Origin: an uncultured bacterium
Lineage (GTDB): Bacteria > DRYD01
Assembly (NCBI GenBank): GCA_937139605.1
Contig: CAKZQG010000043.1
Coordinates: 1-64,000 of the forward strand
Length of the DNA stretch: 64,000 nucleotides
Direction of reading: 5' to 3'
The notes beneath the pieces were generated by a model. The model ran no database searches and was not told the origin of the DNA. It was given only the letters and a program-made list of their open reading frames with translations. A program made the translations under genes and the position numbers. This document shows, in pieces, positions 44,181 through 54,313 of this stretch (positions within the stretch are counted from its first letter, which is position 1; each line of letters opens with the position of its first letter).

Positions 44181-45377
44181 TTATTCTTGAACAACAGCCA
44201 AATCAGTTCTTATTTTATTTTCATCAAAAACATCCGATAACCTAAAATTAAAATAATTAGAATATTTATCTAATTGATTTAGTATATATTCTTTAGCAAA
44301 AGAATCTATATTTTCTTTAATAACAACATCCAAATTATTAATTTCATTTATTAATACTGCTTTAATTCCTTTATTTTCAAAATAATCTTCTAAAACTTTT
44401 AAAGATTTATTAGTAGATACCAAAATAATAGCATAAGGCTTATAAGATGAATAATAAATATCTAAAAAGAAAACATTATGGATTTTAAAATCTTCGTTAA
44501 GGAAAGATATAACAATCGGCTTTGATAATTCATTATATATTAAGTTTTTACAAACTTCGACTAAATCTAAATACAATTGCTCTCCCATAGTGTCTCTTAA
44601 TTTTTTATAAACATATTCAGCAAAAACCATATTATCAGAAAGAATATAATTAGAAACTTCAGTTAAAGTTAAAATTTCTTCCATTCTTTCATCTTTTATA
44701 CTTTTTCCACAATGAAAACACTTAATCCCAACACTTTGATTTAAGATATCTAAATTAGCGGCTTGTATAATTTGCCTACCAGTTTCTTTACATATAAAAA
44801 CATACTCGTTTGATAAAAAATTCTTACTTAATAGTTCATTTAAATCTTCTTGATTAACATTTAAAACTTTTATTAAATCGCTTCTAAATAAAGAAGTCCC
44901 AACTTCTTTTATCCTCTTTAAAAGCAAATAACTATTAGTATCTAAAATAGAAATATATTTAATTATATCATCATTTATGTTTAATTCAGTAACTGGATTA
45001 AATAATTCAACTTCAGTTTTCAAAACATTAAATTCAAATTCAATGTTTTTATTAGTACAAAATTTTTCAAAAACCTTTTTATAAGCTTCAAAAATCTTTA
45101 ATTCCTCAAAATCATTATATACAAATAGTAAATAAATTTTATTAGATTTAGAAAAATCTATTAAAAAAGCTGTTTTATCTTTAACAAAAATTTCTACATC
45201 CTGTTCAAAAACTATAGTCTTTAAATCTTTAGGATCTTTTGAAAAAGAAAATAACTTATATAAATTAACTTTAGTAGAATTAATAACGGGATTCCCTAAC
45301 TTAGAGAAATAATTAATAATATCCGATTTATAATTAAATTCTTGATTTAAATTAAAAATTGCTTCTAGATATTTCAT
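44181..45377 (-). CDS. Hypothetical protein with a zinc-ribbon insertion
   Basis: 398 residues, unknown family. The N-terminal half is alpha/beta (NKIYLLFVYNDFEELK). The middle contains a Cys-rich site, FICKETGRQI and, 24 residues on, KCFHCGKSIKDE, i.e. C...C-x-x-C as in a zinc ribbon. The C-terminal part has a Rossmann-like segment (PYAIILVSTNKSLKVLEDYF) and helices. There is no signal peptide. Its ATG follows the aspS stop without a gap (TAAATG) with a GGAGGTG site, so it is translated together with aspS. A nuclease or tRNA-related role is possible, but only by position. Confidence 0.65.
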   Translation of the reverse strand: MKYLEAIFNLNQEFNYKSDIINYFSKLGNPVINSTKVNLYKLFSFSKDPKDLKTIVFEQDVEIFVKDKTAFLIDFSKSNKIYLLFVYNDFEELKIFEAYKKVFEKFCTNKNIEFEFNVLKTEVELFNPVTELNINDDIIKYISILDTNSYLLLKRIKEVGTSLFRSDLIKVLNVNQEDLNELLSKNFLSNEYVFICKETGRQIIQAANLDILNQSVGIKCFHCGKSIKDERMEEILTLTEVSNYILSDNMVFAEYVYKKLRDTMGEQLYLDLVEVCKNLIYNELSKPIVISFLNEDFKIHNVFFLDIYYSSYKPYAIILVSTNKSLKVLEDYFENKGIKAVLINEINNLDVVIKENIDSFAKEYILNQLDKYSNYFNFRLSDVFDENKIRTDLAVVQE

Positions 45378-47219
45378 TTAATTCACCTCCATTAATTTTA
45401 TTCCTAATTCTTTTAACTGGATTTCATCAACTTCAGAAGGAGCTTTAGTAAGCAAACATGTTCCACTTTGTGTTTTTGGAAACGCTATAACCTCCCTTAT
45501 ACTACTATATCCTAATAATAAAGCAATAATTCTATCAATTCCTAAAGCTATTCCCCCATGGGGAGGTACCCCATATTTAAAAGCTTCTAATAAAAATCCA
45601 AATTTTTTATTAGCTTCTTCCTCTGTTATCCCTATTATATTAAATATTATTTTTTGAAACTCAATATCAGTTATTCTTATACTTCCGCTAGCTACCTCAA
45701 CCCCATTTAATACTAAATCGTAAGCTAAAGATCTAATAGATAAAACCTCTTTAACAAAATTATCATCATAAATAATTTTTGGATCTTTTTGTAATTCTTT
45801 ATATATCATATAAACTTTAGGTTTATCTTCTTCTAAAACATTAGTAAAAGGATGATGTTCAGGAGAAATTTTTCTTATTATCTTATCCCCTACCTTTTCT
45901 TCTTCTACTTTAAAAAGTGGGAAATTATCAACCCAAAGAAAATAAAAATCCTTAACAGGCCTTAATAATTTATTATCTATTAAATAATTCTTTATCAAAA
46001 CTAATTCATTCAAATAATTCTTAGAAGAAATAATAAAAACAATATAATCTCCATTAGCAAAATCATTTTCTTTTCTTAAATAACTATCTACTTCATTAAC
46101 ATCTACAAACTTAACTAAACTACCCTTAAATTCACCATTACTAGAAATAAAATATAAAAATTTTAAATTATTCTGTTTCAAAAATTCATTGAGTTTATCT
46201 AATTCTTTACGAGTTAATCCTAAATTTTTAAAGAATATGTAATAAGTTTGATTAATATTAAAATTCTCATCATTTAAATTTATTTTAATTGAATTATTCC
46301 ATTTTTTAATAGGATAATTATACCTTAAATCAGGTTTATCAGAATTAAAATGTTCAATAGCATATTTATAATCAATAACTTCAAAAGGAGTATTTATATC
46401 AATCCCTAAATTATTAAGAGCAAATTCTAGTAAATTTTCAACTAATAAAAAGATATCATTTTTAGAAATAAAAGACATTTCTATATCGACCTGAGTAAAT
46501 TCTGGTTGTCTATCAGCCCGTAAATCTTCATCTCTTAAGCACTTAGCTATCTGGAAATACCTATCTATACCAGATACCATTAGAATTTGTTTAAAGAGTT
46601 GAGGAGATTGAGGAAGAGCATAAAATTTTCCCAGTTGAAGTCTTGAAGGTACTAAAAAATCCCGTGCTCCTTCAGGAGTAGGTTTAGCTAACAAAGGTGT
46701 CTCTATTTCTAAGAAATCCTCATTATCCATAAAATCCCTTATATATTTTATAAGCTTATGCCTAAAGAACATATTCCTAAACATCTGTAATCTTCTTAAA
46801 TCTAAATACCTATATCTCAATCTAAGGGATTCATCTATTTTTAAATCCCTTATATCTTTATAGTCATCATTAATCATAAAAGGTAAAGGCTCACTTTTAG
46901 AAAGTATCTTAAATTCCTTAGCAATTACTTCAAAATTGCCTGTAGCTATATTAGGATTGACATTTTCAGCAGGCCGCTCTTTTACTATACCTATAACTTC
47001 TAAAACATCTTCTAAAGATAATTTTTCTATTTTTAGTTCCTTTGGTAAAACTACTTGAACAACACCTGTTCTATCCCTTAAATCAATAAAAGTAATTCCC
47101 CCCATATCTCTAAACCTATGAACCCAACCATATAATTTTACAACTTTATTAATATATTTCTCATTTATTTTACCACACCATACCCTGTCTTTATAGGTAT
47201 AATCAATTTGCTTAAGCAT
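45378..47219 (-). CDS. aspS: Aspartyl-tRNA synthetase (bacterial type)
   Basis: 613 residues. An N-terminal OB-fold (LYGWVHRFRDMGGITFIDLRD) is followed by the class II core: motif 1 ETPLLAKPTPEGARDFLVPS, LRDEDLRADRQPEFTQ, and motif 3 GIALGIDRIIALLLG. The bacterial GAD insertion lies between motifs 2 and 3 (about residues 310-430). The size and domain order match bacterial AspRS. It charges tRNA-Asp. The gene is in the long minus-strand run and is coupled to the following zinc-ribbon gene. Confidence 0.96.
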   Translation of the reverse strand: MLKQIDYTYKDRVWCGKINEKYINKVVKLYGWVHRFRDMGGITFIDLRDRTGVVQVVLPKELKIEKLSLEDVLEVIGIVKERPAENVNPNIATGNFEVIAKEFKILSKSEPLPFMINDDYKDIRDLKIDESLRLRYRYLDLRRLQMFRNMFFRHKLIKYIRDFMDNEDFLEIETPLLAKPTPEGARDFLVPSRLQLGKFYALPQSPQLFKQILMVSGIDRYFQIAKCLRDEDLRADRQPEFTQVDIEMSFISKNDIFLLVENLLEFALNNLGIDINTPFEVIDYKYAIEHFNSDKPDLRYNYPIKKWNNSIKINLNDENFNINQTYYIFFKNLGLTRKELDKLNEFLKQNNLKFLYFISSNGEFKGSLVKFVDVNEVDSYLRKENDFANGDYIVFIISSKNYLNELVLIKNYLIDNKLLRPVKDFYFLWVDNFPLFKVEEEKVGDKIIRKISPEHHPFTNVLEEDKPKVYMIYKELQKDPKIIYDDNFVKEVLSIRSLAYDLVLNGVEVASGSIRITDIEFQKIIFNIIGITEEEANKKFGFLLEAFKYGVPPHGGIALGIDRIIALLLGYSSIREVIAFPKTQSGTCLLTKAPSEVDEIQLKELGIKLMEVN

Positions 47220-47272
47220 ATTATCTACACTCCCCTTTTCTATTTCTTTATGTAAATACTATTTTTAATTTT

Positions 47273-47797
47273 TTAATCAAATAATTTTTTTAAATTTTGT
47301 AATAAAGTTAAGTAAGTTTGTTCTAGAGAAAAACTAATAACTCTAACATCAGAAATAGTAGTCATAAAATTATGATCCCCTATAAATCTGGGTAATATAT
47401 GAAAATGAATATGTTGATCAACCCCAGCTCCCGCCGCTCTACCTACATTAGACCCTATATTATAACCATCCATATTATAGCTTATATTTAATACTCTTTT
47501 TGATAATATTATCAAATCAAAAATTTCCCGTTTTTCTTCGTCAGTTAATAACTCAATATCACTAATATGTCTATAAGGTATAATCATTAAATGTCCATTA
47601 ATATAAGGATATTTATTTAACATAATAAAAGAATAAACAGCTTTATACAAAACCAAGTTTTCAACCGAAGGTTCTATATCTTTAATTTTTATATCATTAT
47701 AATAGCAAAATATACATTTATCAGAAGGATTATTTTTATTATAATTCATTAAATATTCTCCTCTCCAAGGAGCATATAATATTTTTAGTTCTTTCAT
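47273..47797 (-). CDS. HIT-family nucleotide hydrolase/transferase
   Basis: 174 residues. The histidine triad QHIHFHILPR (H129, H131, H133) and SNVGRAAGAGVDQ upstream match the HIT superfamily. A CIFC zinc knuckle near residue 28 and NGHLMIIPYRH resemble Ap4A-phosphorylase-like HIT proteins. Members hydrolyse AMP-phosphoramidates or dinucleoside polyphosphates. It lies 53 nt upstream of aspS in the same direction and may clean up aminoacyl-adenylate by-products, by analogy. Confidence 0.9.
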   Translation of the reverse strand: MKELKILYAPWRGEYLMNYNKNNPSDKCIFCYYNDIKIKDIEPSVENLVLYKAVYSFIMLNKYPYINGHLMIIPYRHISDIELLTDEEKREIFDLIILSKRVLNISYNMDGYNIGSNVGRAAGAGVDQHIHFHILPRFIGDHNFMTTISDVRVISFSLEQTYLTLLQNLKKLFD

Positions 47798-47805
47798 TTT
47801 AATTT

Positions 47806-48684
47806 TTACTTATTTTGTTTATATTGAGGGGGTATAAAAATATCCTCAGGGGGTTTTTTTTCTCTTACAGAAGTATCAAATAAATCATCAGATAATCCAA
47901 CATTAACAGAAATATTTTCCAAATATAAAACCCATGCTAGCTTTTTATTATTAGGATTATCATAAGAGAAATTATAAATAAGAATTTTAGTAGGGAACGG
48001 TCTTCCATCATTTATATAACTTATACCCTTATACACTACCTCTATACCAGTTTGTTCCTTAGAAAAAGGATAGAAAATAAACTTAGCAGGCAGATAATTA
48101 TTAGGATCTAAATACATTCTATATCTTTCATACATTTTAGAAGTATCAATGAAACTAATAACAACTAAATTTTTTCCTTTTTCTTGGCCTGTTCCAATTT
48201 GTTCATATCCTACAACTACAGGATATAAAATCTTTTCAACTTCAGGATACCTTAATAAGGGGAAAAATGGGAAATTAACAATTAAAGGATATCTATTATC
48301 TTTAGATATATTAAGAGGATAAGGAGCATCATTTTTTAAAATAACAGTATATTCTCCATCTTTAATAGTAATTAGGATAACCCCTTCTAAAGATGAATGA
48401 TAAACAAATTCAGTTTCTATGCGTAAATAATAAGGTTCCTTATAAAATATTTTTCCTTTACCAATTAAAGGGATATCTTCTTCTTTAGCTGCTATTTTTT
48501 TAGAATCCTTAGATACATCTTGAGCTCTAAATTCATAATCTATAACCATATCCTTTATTTTTGTATATTTTCCAATATAAACTTTTTTAATATAATCAAA
48601 TGCAGCATTATAAGTAAAACTATTAATTTTTAATAAAAATATAAAAAAAATAAGGAAACTAAAAAGATATTTTTTATTTAACAT
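47806..48684 (-). CDS. LolA-like outer-membrane lipoprotein-sorting family protein
   Basis: 292 residues with a signal peptide (hydrophobic 5-20). The body is the half-barrel fold of LolA/LolB-like proteins: IKDMVIDYEFRAQ, GKGKIFYKEPYYLRIETEF, a YTVILKN strand, KFIFYPFSKEQTGIEVVYKG and a final SDDLFDTSV, which is the usual 'pdelF' end. Such proteins carry lipids or lipoproteins across the periplasm. It sits just upstream of the HIT gene (8 nt), between it and the DUF4912 gene. Another option is a DUF4292/outer-membrane assembly protein. Confidence 0.7.
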   Translation of the reverse strand: MLNKKYLFSFLIFFIFLLKINSFTYNAAFDYIKKVYIGKYTKIKDMVIDYEFRAQDVSKDSKKIAAKEEDIPLIGKGKIFYKEPYYLRIETEFVYHSSLEGVILITIKDGEYTVILKNDAPYPLNISKDNRYPLIVNFPFFPLLRYPEVEKILYPVVVGYEQIGTGQEKGKNLVVISFIDTSKMYERYRMYLDPNNYLPAKFIFYPFSKEQTGIEVVYKGISYINDGRPFPTKILIYNFSYDNPNNKKLAWVLYLENISVNVGLSDDLFDTSVREKKPPEDIFIPPQYKQNK

Positions 48685-48742
48685 ATAGCCTTAAATTATA
48701 ACCTCCATAATTATTTTAGTTAATATAAAAATTTCATAAAAA

Positions 48743-49450
48743 TCAAATTCTATTAATAATAAAAGAGGATACACTAAATATAGCTTGATCTATTTCATAC
48801 CAATCATATAAAGATAAGAATTCTTCATTATACTCAAAATAAGTATCTCTAGGGGTCCTAACAGCATTAGAACTCATTAAAAATTTTCCTTTAAAAAATA
48901 ATTTTACTTTATAAATCCTATCAGCAACTCCTACAGGAATATACATATTCCCAACCAATTGAGAACTTTCCATTAACATATGAAGCAACTCATTACCGTC
49001 TGTTAAATCAAAAACCTTTAAAACCAATTTATCAAAATCACTAATATTATTTACTTCCCAATAAGCAAATATCCAATAAGGATCAATAGGTAACAAATAA
49101 ATATAATCTTTATTATATCTGCTAGGAAGATCTTGAATAAAATCACTTTTTAAGCTTTGCATATTAATTAGATTTGCTTGTTCAAAACTACTTTTAAGAG
49201 TATCTTTAAAAGAATAAACAAAATCTAAATTAACTCTATTTTCATTAAACAAAATGTTATTAGTATCTAATTTTAAAAATTCTTCATTAATATTATTTAT
49301 TTCCTGTTCTTCCATAACTTTAAACCATCTATAAATTGTACTCTTTGAGATTTTATATTCTTCAGATATTCTTTTTATACTCCAATTATCTACTTTGAAT
49401 CTATACCATAATATTTTAGCTAATTCTGGTAAATCTTTTTTCTTTCGCAT
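48743..49450 (-). CDS. HTH-DUF4912 protein
   Basis: 235 residues in two parts. The N-terminal part is a helix-turn-helix of resolvase/transposase type (NWSIKRISEEYKISKSTIYR, about residues 17-37). From about residue 95 comes DUF4912: LPSRYNKDYIYLLPIDPYWI and FAYWEVN, then a beta-sandwich with VADRIYKVKLFFKGKF and the conserved SNAVRTPRD. DUF4912 proteins are often encoded near glycogen and alpha-glucan genes in thermophiles and cyanobacteria. Here it lies one gene from glgA, which supports a link. Its actual function is not known. The HTH suggests it may bind DNA. Confidence 0.8.
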   Translation of the reverse strand: MRKKKDLPELAKILWYRFKVDNWSIKRISEEYKISKSTIYRWFKVMEEQEINNINEEFLKLDTNNILFNENRVNLDFVYSFKDTLKSSFEQANLINMQSLKSDFIQDLPSRYNKDYIYLLPIDPYWIFAYWEVNNISDFDKLVLKVFDLTDGNELLHMLMESSQLVGNMYIPVGVADRIYKVKLFFKGKFLMSSNAVRTPRDTYFEYNEEFLSLYDWYEIDQAIFSVSSFIINRI

Positions 49451-49477
49451 ACAAATACCCTCCCATAAATAACTATA

Positions 49478-52400
49478 TTAATTCAACATATTATTAATAG
49501 AATTTAATTTAGCTTTAACAATCCCTATCATTAATCCTTCTTTTCCATAAATAACAATAATATTATTTTTAAAACTCCAACTAAAAATTATTCCATTTTC
49601 TAACTCTTCATAATAATTATTTATGTCTTTTATAAATTCATATAATTCAGATAAATAACTTATATTTTTATCTTTAAAGACACTATCATTACTAAAATAA
49701 TCCCCAAAATTACTATCTTTAATAACAGCTACTCCATCAATCTTAGGATTATTAATAATATTAAAAATATCCATAGATACTTTATCTAATTCTTGATTTT
49801 TATTCAATTTAATTTCACTTTCTTTAATAGGACTTTCTTTAATAGGAATTAAATCAAGATTTAATTCCTGTTTTAAAAATTGATCTACTTCAGATTTTAT
49901 TTCTTTACTTAATTCTAAATCATTTTGTTTAATATCTTCTTTTAACTCAACTCCTTCTTTAAATTCAACTGATTCAATATTTATGTCTTCCATACTACTA
50001 ATTTCTGTATTAGCAATTCCATCTAAATCATTGCTACCTATACTATCTAAATTAATATCATCTAAATTAATATTATCTAAATTAATATTATCCAAATTAA
50101 GATCATCTAAATTAATATTATCTAAATCTAAAGAATCTATATCTAAATTGAGATTTATATCTACATCAACTTTTTGAGCTTCTTCAAAAAATATCTCTTC
50201 ATCTATATCTATTTTTAATATATCTTTATCTTTTTGTTCAAAAATTTTCTCATCATAAAAAATCTCTTTTTTAATTTCTTCTTTTGTATCTGGCAATCCT
50301 ATTTTTCTTATTTCTTCTACTTTTCCAATTTCATTTAGTTCCTTATCTAGTATTTCTTTATTAAATATATCAACTCCATTCATTTTTTGTTCTTCTTTAT
50401 TATCAGATAAAAATTGTTTTTGTGATTCTTCCTCGTTTAATATTAACTCTTTTTGTAAATTAATAGCAGCTGGATTAGCATCAGCTACTTGTGAAAAATC
50501 TATTGAATCTATTGAATCTATTGAATCTATTGAAATGCTTCCTAAATTTTCAATCTGTTCTATTTCCTGATTAATTGTTTTTTCAGCATTTACTTGCTCA
50601 ATTTCTTCGGTTATTTCATATTGCTTATTATCAATAATATTTTCTAAATCAAAAGTTGTTTCTATATTGCTAATATCAATATTAGCTAAATCATTTCCAA
50701 GTAAATTAGATAATTCTAATTCATTTATTTTTTTCACTTCATCCTTATAAGTATTATCAAATTTTTTTATACTATCTTCTTCAAAAATATTAACTAAATT
50801 GCTATCCTTATTAAAACCACTTTTATCTAATTCTTTACTATATTCATTATCAACAAAAGAAATATTTTCCTCAATTATTTTTTGGCTATTATCTTCATCC
50901 TTAAAAACAATTTCTTCTTTTATTATCTCATCTTTAATTATTTCTTTTTGACTAATATCGTTATAATTACTATCAAGTCCAATATCATTAGCTTGATCTT
51001 TAAAATCATATGTAGCTGTTTCCTCTTTAATAAATAATTCTTGTTTTATATCAAAATTTAAATTAATCTCTTCTATATTTAAGCTAATGTCTTTTAAATT
51101 AACGTTTTCTATTTTTTGTATTACATCTTCTTCCTTTTCCAATTCATTTATTATACTAAAATCTATATCTAAATTAAATTTATTTTTTTGATTATTATCA
51201 ATTATTTCTAGTTTTTGTTGTTCATTAATATCTTTAAATTCTTGGAATTTCTCAATTTGTTCTAATTTCTCAATCATTTCTACTTTCCCAATTTGTTCAG
51301 ACTCACCAACTTGTTCTAACTTCTTAGTATGCTCTGAATTCTCAATTTGCCCTAATATTTGGTTAATTTCTTCAATTTTCCTTAATTTTTCAGTTTGACT
51401 TAATTCCCCTACTTGCTCTAACTCTTCAATTTGCTTCACTTCTTGCTTTTCCTTCTCTATTTGTTCTATTTTATCTGTTTGATCTAAACTTTCAATCTGT
51501 TTTAAGTTTTCTATTTGTTCTATTTTCTCAGCTTGTTCTACTTTCTCTTCTTGTTCTAAACTTTCAATCTCTTTTAAGTTTTCTATTTGTTCTATTTTCT
51601 CTTCTTGTTCTATTTTCTCTTCTTGTTCTAAACTTTCAATCTCTTTTAAGTTTTCCATTTGTTCTATTTTCTCAGCTTGTTCTACTTTCTCTTTTTGTTC
51701 TAAACTTTCAATCTGTTTTAAGTTTTCCATTTGTTCTATTTTCTCAGCTTGTTCTACTTTCTCTTCTTGTTCTAAACTTTCAATCTCTTTTATTTTCTCA
51801 ACTTGTTCCATACCTTCAATTTGTTCTATTTTCTCTGTTTGTATTAAGCTTTCAATTTGCTCTAAAGGCTGTTCTATCTTTTTAATTTGTTCCAGCTTCT
51901 CAATTTGGTCTATCTTTTCAACTTTTTCTAAGTCTTGAATTTGTTTTAAATTTTCAGGTTGTTCTAATTTTTCATGCGATTCTTTTAGTTGATCCTTTTC
52001 AGTTTCAATTACTTGAGATAATTCAGAAGCTTCCTGTTTTACTTCAATATGCAACTTAGTAAATTCATCTCTTAACTTTTGTAGAAAAACATTAAAATTA
52101 AGCAATTCATCATAAATAAAATTAATAACAATATAATTATTAAGTATGCCTAAATTATTATCATTAAAAATTATTTGCTTAAAATAAGGGTCTAAGGAAG
52201 CAAAAATCTTTTCATATATCCTTTTTACTTTATTAATTTTCTTAGGCTCTTCAGAATAATATTTTTTTTCTTTAAAAGAATTAATTATATCCATTGGATT
52301 ATCAATAACTAATTCAATTTCATTTCTTTTCTTTTCGTCTTCAAAAGGAATTATTTCATTAATATTAGATATTAACTTTGCTTTTAGTTCAGTTTTTATT

Positions 52401-52753
52401 TTAACTAATTGCTCCAAATTTTGATTTACATTTTCAATAATAATATTAATCTCATTTAAATTTAAAGTTTGTAATAAAGCAATATCTTGAGATTCTAGAT
52501 TATCAAAAAACGAATCTTTTTTAGCAGCATATTTTTTATAAAACTCCAAAATATTTAAAAACTTTGTTAAATTATTATTAAATAACTCCAATTGAGTTTG
52601 ATTAAATATACTATAAGAAATTTCTTTAATAAAATTAACAAATTCAGAATCTATAAAATAATTAAATAAAATATTAACTGAAAAAAGTTTAGGTAATTCT
52701 AGGATTTCTTGATTATAAAAAATATCATTATTAAAATTAAGGATATTAATCAC
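49478..52753 (-). CDS. 1091-residue Glu/Gln-repeat protein with possible Roadblock/LC7 end
   Basis: The protein has four parts. First is an alpha-helical domain (about 1-235, with DSEFVNFIKEIS and LDPYFKQIIFND). Second is a very acidic Glu/Gln/Lys coiled region (240-510), including a 24-residue motif (IESLEQEEKVEQAEKIEQ) repeated in tandem. Third is an Asp/Glu/Ile/Lys-rich spacer with SIDSIDSID and LDNIN/LDDIN five-residue repeats (about 875-905). Last is a small folded end (about 1000-1091; DGVAVIKDSNFGDYF ... IIVIYGKEGLMIGIVK) that resembles a Roadblock/LC7 domain. The start is GTG with AAAAGGGG. It lies between glgA and the DUF4912 gene. I recognise no family. Confidence 0.75.
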   Translation of the reverse strand: MINILNFNNDIFYNQEILELPKLFSVNILFNYFIDSEFVNFIKEISYSIFNQTQLELFNNNLTKFLNILEFYKKYAAKKDSFFDNLESQDIALLQTLNLNEINIIIENVNQNLEQLVKIKTELKAKLISNINEIIPFEDEKKRNEIELVIDNPMDIINSFKEKKYYSEEPKKINKVKRIYEKIFASLDPYFKQIIFNDNNLGILNNYIVINFIYDELLNFNVFLQKLRDEFTKLHIEVKQEASELSQVIETEKDQLKESHEKLEQPENLKQIQDLEKVEKIDQIEKLEQIKKIEQPLEQIESLIQTEKIEQIEGMEQVEKIKEIESLEQEEKVEQAEKIEQMENLKQIESLEQKEKVEQAEKIEQMENLKEIESLEQEEKIEQEEKIEQIENLKEIESLEQEEKVEQAEKIEQIENLKQIESLDQTDKIEQIEKEKQEVKQIEELEQVGELSQTEKLRKIEEINQILGQIENSEHTKKLEQVGESEQIGKVEMIEKLEQIEKFQEFKDINEQQKLEIIDNNQKNKFNLDIDFSIINELEKEEDVIQKIENVNLKDISLNIEEINLNFDIKQELFIKEETATYDFKDQANDIGLDSNYNDISQKEIIKDEIIKEEIVFKDEDNSQKIIEENISFVDNEYSKELDKSGFNKDSNLVNIFEEDSIKKFDNTYKDEVKKINELELSNLLGNDLANIDISNIETTFDLENIIDNKQYEITEEIEQVNAEKTINQEIEQIENLGSISIDSIDSIDSIDFSQVADANPAAINLQKELILNEEESQKQFLSDNKEEQKMNGVDIFNKEILDKELNEIGKVEEIRKIGLPDTKEEIKKEIFYDEKIFEQKDKDILKIDIDEEIFFEEAQKVDVDINLNLDIDSLDLDNINLDDLNLDNINLDNINLDDINLDSIGSNDLDGIANTEISSMEDINIESVEFKEGVELKEDIKQNDLELSKEIKSEVDQFLKQELNLDLIPIKESPIKESEIKLNKNQELDKVSMDIFNIINNPKIDGVAVIKDSNFGDYFSNDSVFKDKNISYLSELYEFIKDINNYYEELENGIIFSWSFKNNIIVIYGKEGLMIGIVKAKLNSINNMLN
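50041..50130. repeat. 15-bp repeats encoding LDxIN pentapeptides
   Basis: ATCTAAATTAATATT-like 15-mers occur about six times in a row on the plus strand and encode LD(N/D)(I/L)N on the minus strand. Confidence 0.85.
51484..51786. repeat. Tandem 72-bp repeats inside the 1091-residue gene
   Basis: A marker string (CTAAACTTTCAATCT) recurs at 51484, 51556, 51628, 51700 and 51772, exactly 72 bp apart. This gives four full units and part of a fifth, all in frame (24 codons each). Confidence 0.95.
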
Positions 52754-52834
52754 AACTATCCCCTTTTATAATTTTATAAAGTTTTTTAGTTTATCCTTCT
52801 TATTTTAATTAGATTTTCTTTATTAAATAAAAAA

Positions 52835-54313
52835 TTATTGAATAATAGACATTAACTGATTATATAGTTCAAAATATTTTTTACTACTAGTATTCCAACT
52901 AAAATCAAGTTTCATTAATTTTTTCCTAAACTCAAATATAAAATCTTTATTTTTATATAAACTATGAGCTTTTTTAAGTGCTTCAAATAATAAATCAGAA
53001 TTAGCTTTTTCTATGAGTATCCCTGTTCCATTAGCTCTATCTTCAAATATATCAATTACAGAATCTTTTAATCCCCCTGTTTTAGTAGCAATAGGAATAG
53101 TACCATACTTATAAGAAATCATCTGAGACAACCCACAAGGCTCAAATCTAGAAGGTATTAAAAAGAAATCAGAAGCAGCATAAATTTTCCTAGCTAAATC
53201 CTCTGAAAATTTTATATTAACACTAACAAATTTAGGGTACTCCACAGCTAACTTTTCTATCTGCTTTTGAATATCTATATTCCCTGTACCTAAAACAACT
53301 AAATAAGCATCTATAGAACTATCCATTAATTTCTTAAAACTATCATAAAGTATATCAAACCCCTTTTGATAATCTAATCTAGCCACTACCCCAAATAAAG
53401 GAATATCTAAATCATAATTATCTAAATTATCCAATAATTTTAAATCCATTAAAAGCCTTAATTTATTTTCTTTTTTACCTTCATTTACATTATTAATATC
53501 ATAATTTTTATATAAGCTATTATCAGTTAGTGGATTCCATAATTCATAATCAATCCCATTAAGAATTCCAACTAATTTATGAGAATTTAATTTAAGGATA
53601 TTTTCTAACCCCATACCAAATTCCGAATAATTTTGAATTTCATTAGCATAATTAGGACTAACAGTAGAAATTATATTACTTAACTCAATAGCACCTTTCA
53701 TTAAATTTATCTTAGAATAATACTCACATTTATCTAAAATAAACCTTTTAAAATCAGTATCTATATTTATATTATCTAATATTTCTTTTGAAAAAATCCC
53801 TTGATAAGCTATATTATGAATAGTAAAAATAGTCTTATTAGTTAAATTTAAATACTTAAGATAAAGAATAGTAAAAGAAGTGTGCCAATCATGACAATGT
53901 ATAATATCATAATCACTTTGCTTAATAAAATCAACTACAGCTAAATTAAATACTAAATATCTAAAAAACTCATCTTCAAAGGGTTTCCCAGTTTTATCTA
54001 AATAAATTCCTTCCCTTTCAAATAACTTCTCACTTTTAAATAAATATACTTTAAAATTATTATTACCAAAATTTTCTACTTGATAAATTCCATAACTATT
54101 ATTTAATAGTTTATTTTCTAAAATTTTAACTAATTTTAAATCTTGATTATAAAATTTTTTATAAAGGCTATCAGTTAAACTTCCATAATAAGGTAAAATA
54201 ACATCTACTTTAGAATATTTAGATAATTCCTTAGGTAAAGAACCAATAACATCAGCTAAACCACCAACCTTAGCAAACGGAACCATTTCCATACTTACCA
54301 TTAAAATCTTCAT
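52835..54313 (-). CDS. glgA: Glycogen synthase (ADP-glucose, GT5)
   Basis: 492 residues. MKILMVSMEMVPFAKVGGLA carries the sugar-nucleotide-binding K-x-G-G (K15), followed by DVILPYYG, HCHDWHTSF, TIHNIAYQG, LVGILNGIDYELWNP, FGVVARLDYQKGFD and the C-terminal PSRFEPCGLSQMISYKYG. It elongates alpha-1,4-glucan from ADP-glucose. The frame extends to a TTG at 54337, but ATG 54313 has the AGGGGG site and is where homologous GlgA proteins begin. It opens the long minus-strand run. No glgB, glgC or glgP gene is visible. Confidence 0.96.
   Translation of the reverse strand: MKILMVSMEMVPFAKVGGLADVIGSLPKELSKYSKVDVILPYYGSLTDSLYKKFYNQDLKLVKILENKLLNNSYGIYQVENFGNNNFKVYLFKSEKLFEREGIYLDKTGKPFEDEFFRYLVFNLAVVDFIKQSDYDIIHCHDWHTSFTILYLKYLNLTNKTIFTIHNIAYQGIFSKEILDNINIDTDFKRFILDKCEYYSKINLMKGAIELSNIISTVSPNYANEIQNYSEFGMGLENILKLNSHKLVGILNGIDYELWNPLTDNSLYKNYDINNVNEGKKENKLRLLMDLKLLDNLDNYDLDIPLFGVVARLDYQKGFDILYDSFKKLMDSSIDAYLVVLGTGNIDIQKQIEKLAVEYPKFVSVNIKFSEDLARKIYAASDFFLIPSRFEPCGLSQMISYKYGTIPIATKTGGLKDSVIDIFEDRANGTGILIEKANSDLLFEALKKAHSLYKNKDFIFEFRKKLMKLDFSWNTSSKKYFELYNQLMSIIQ

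Noticed and set aside
51484-51786. 72-bp tandem repeats as a possible CRISPR array
   Set aside because: No variable spacers; the repeats are contiguous, in frame and code for a Glu/Gln coiled coil.
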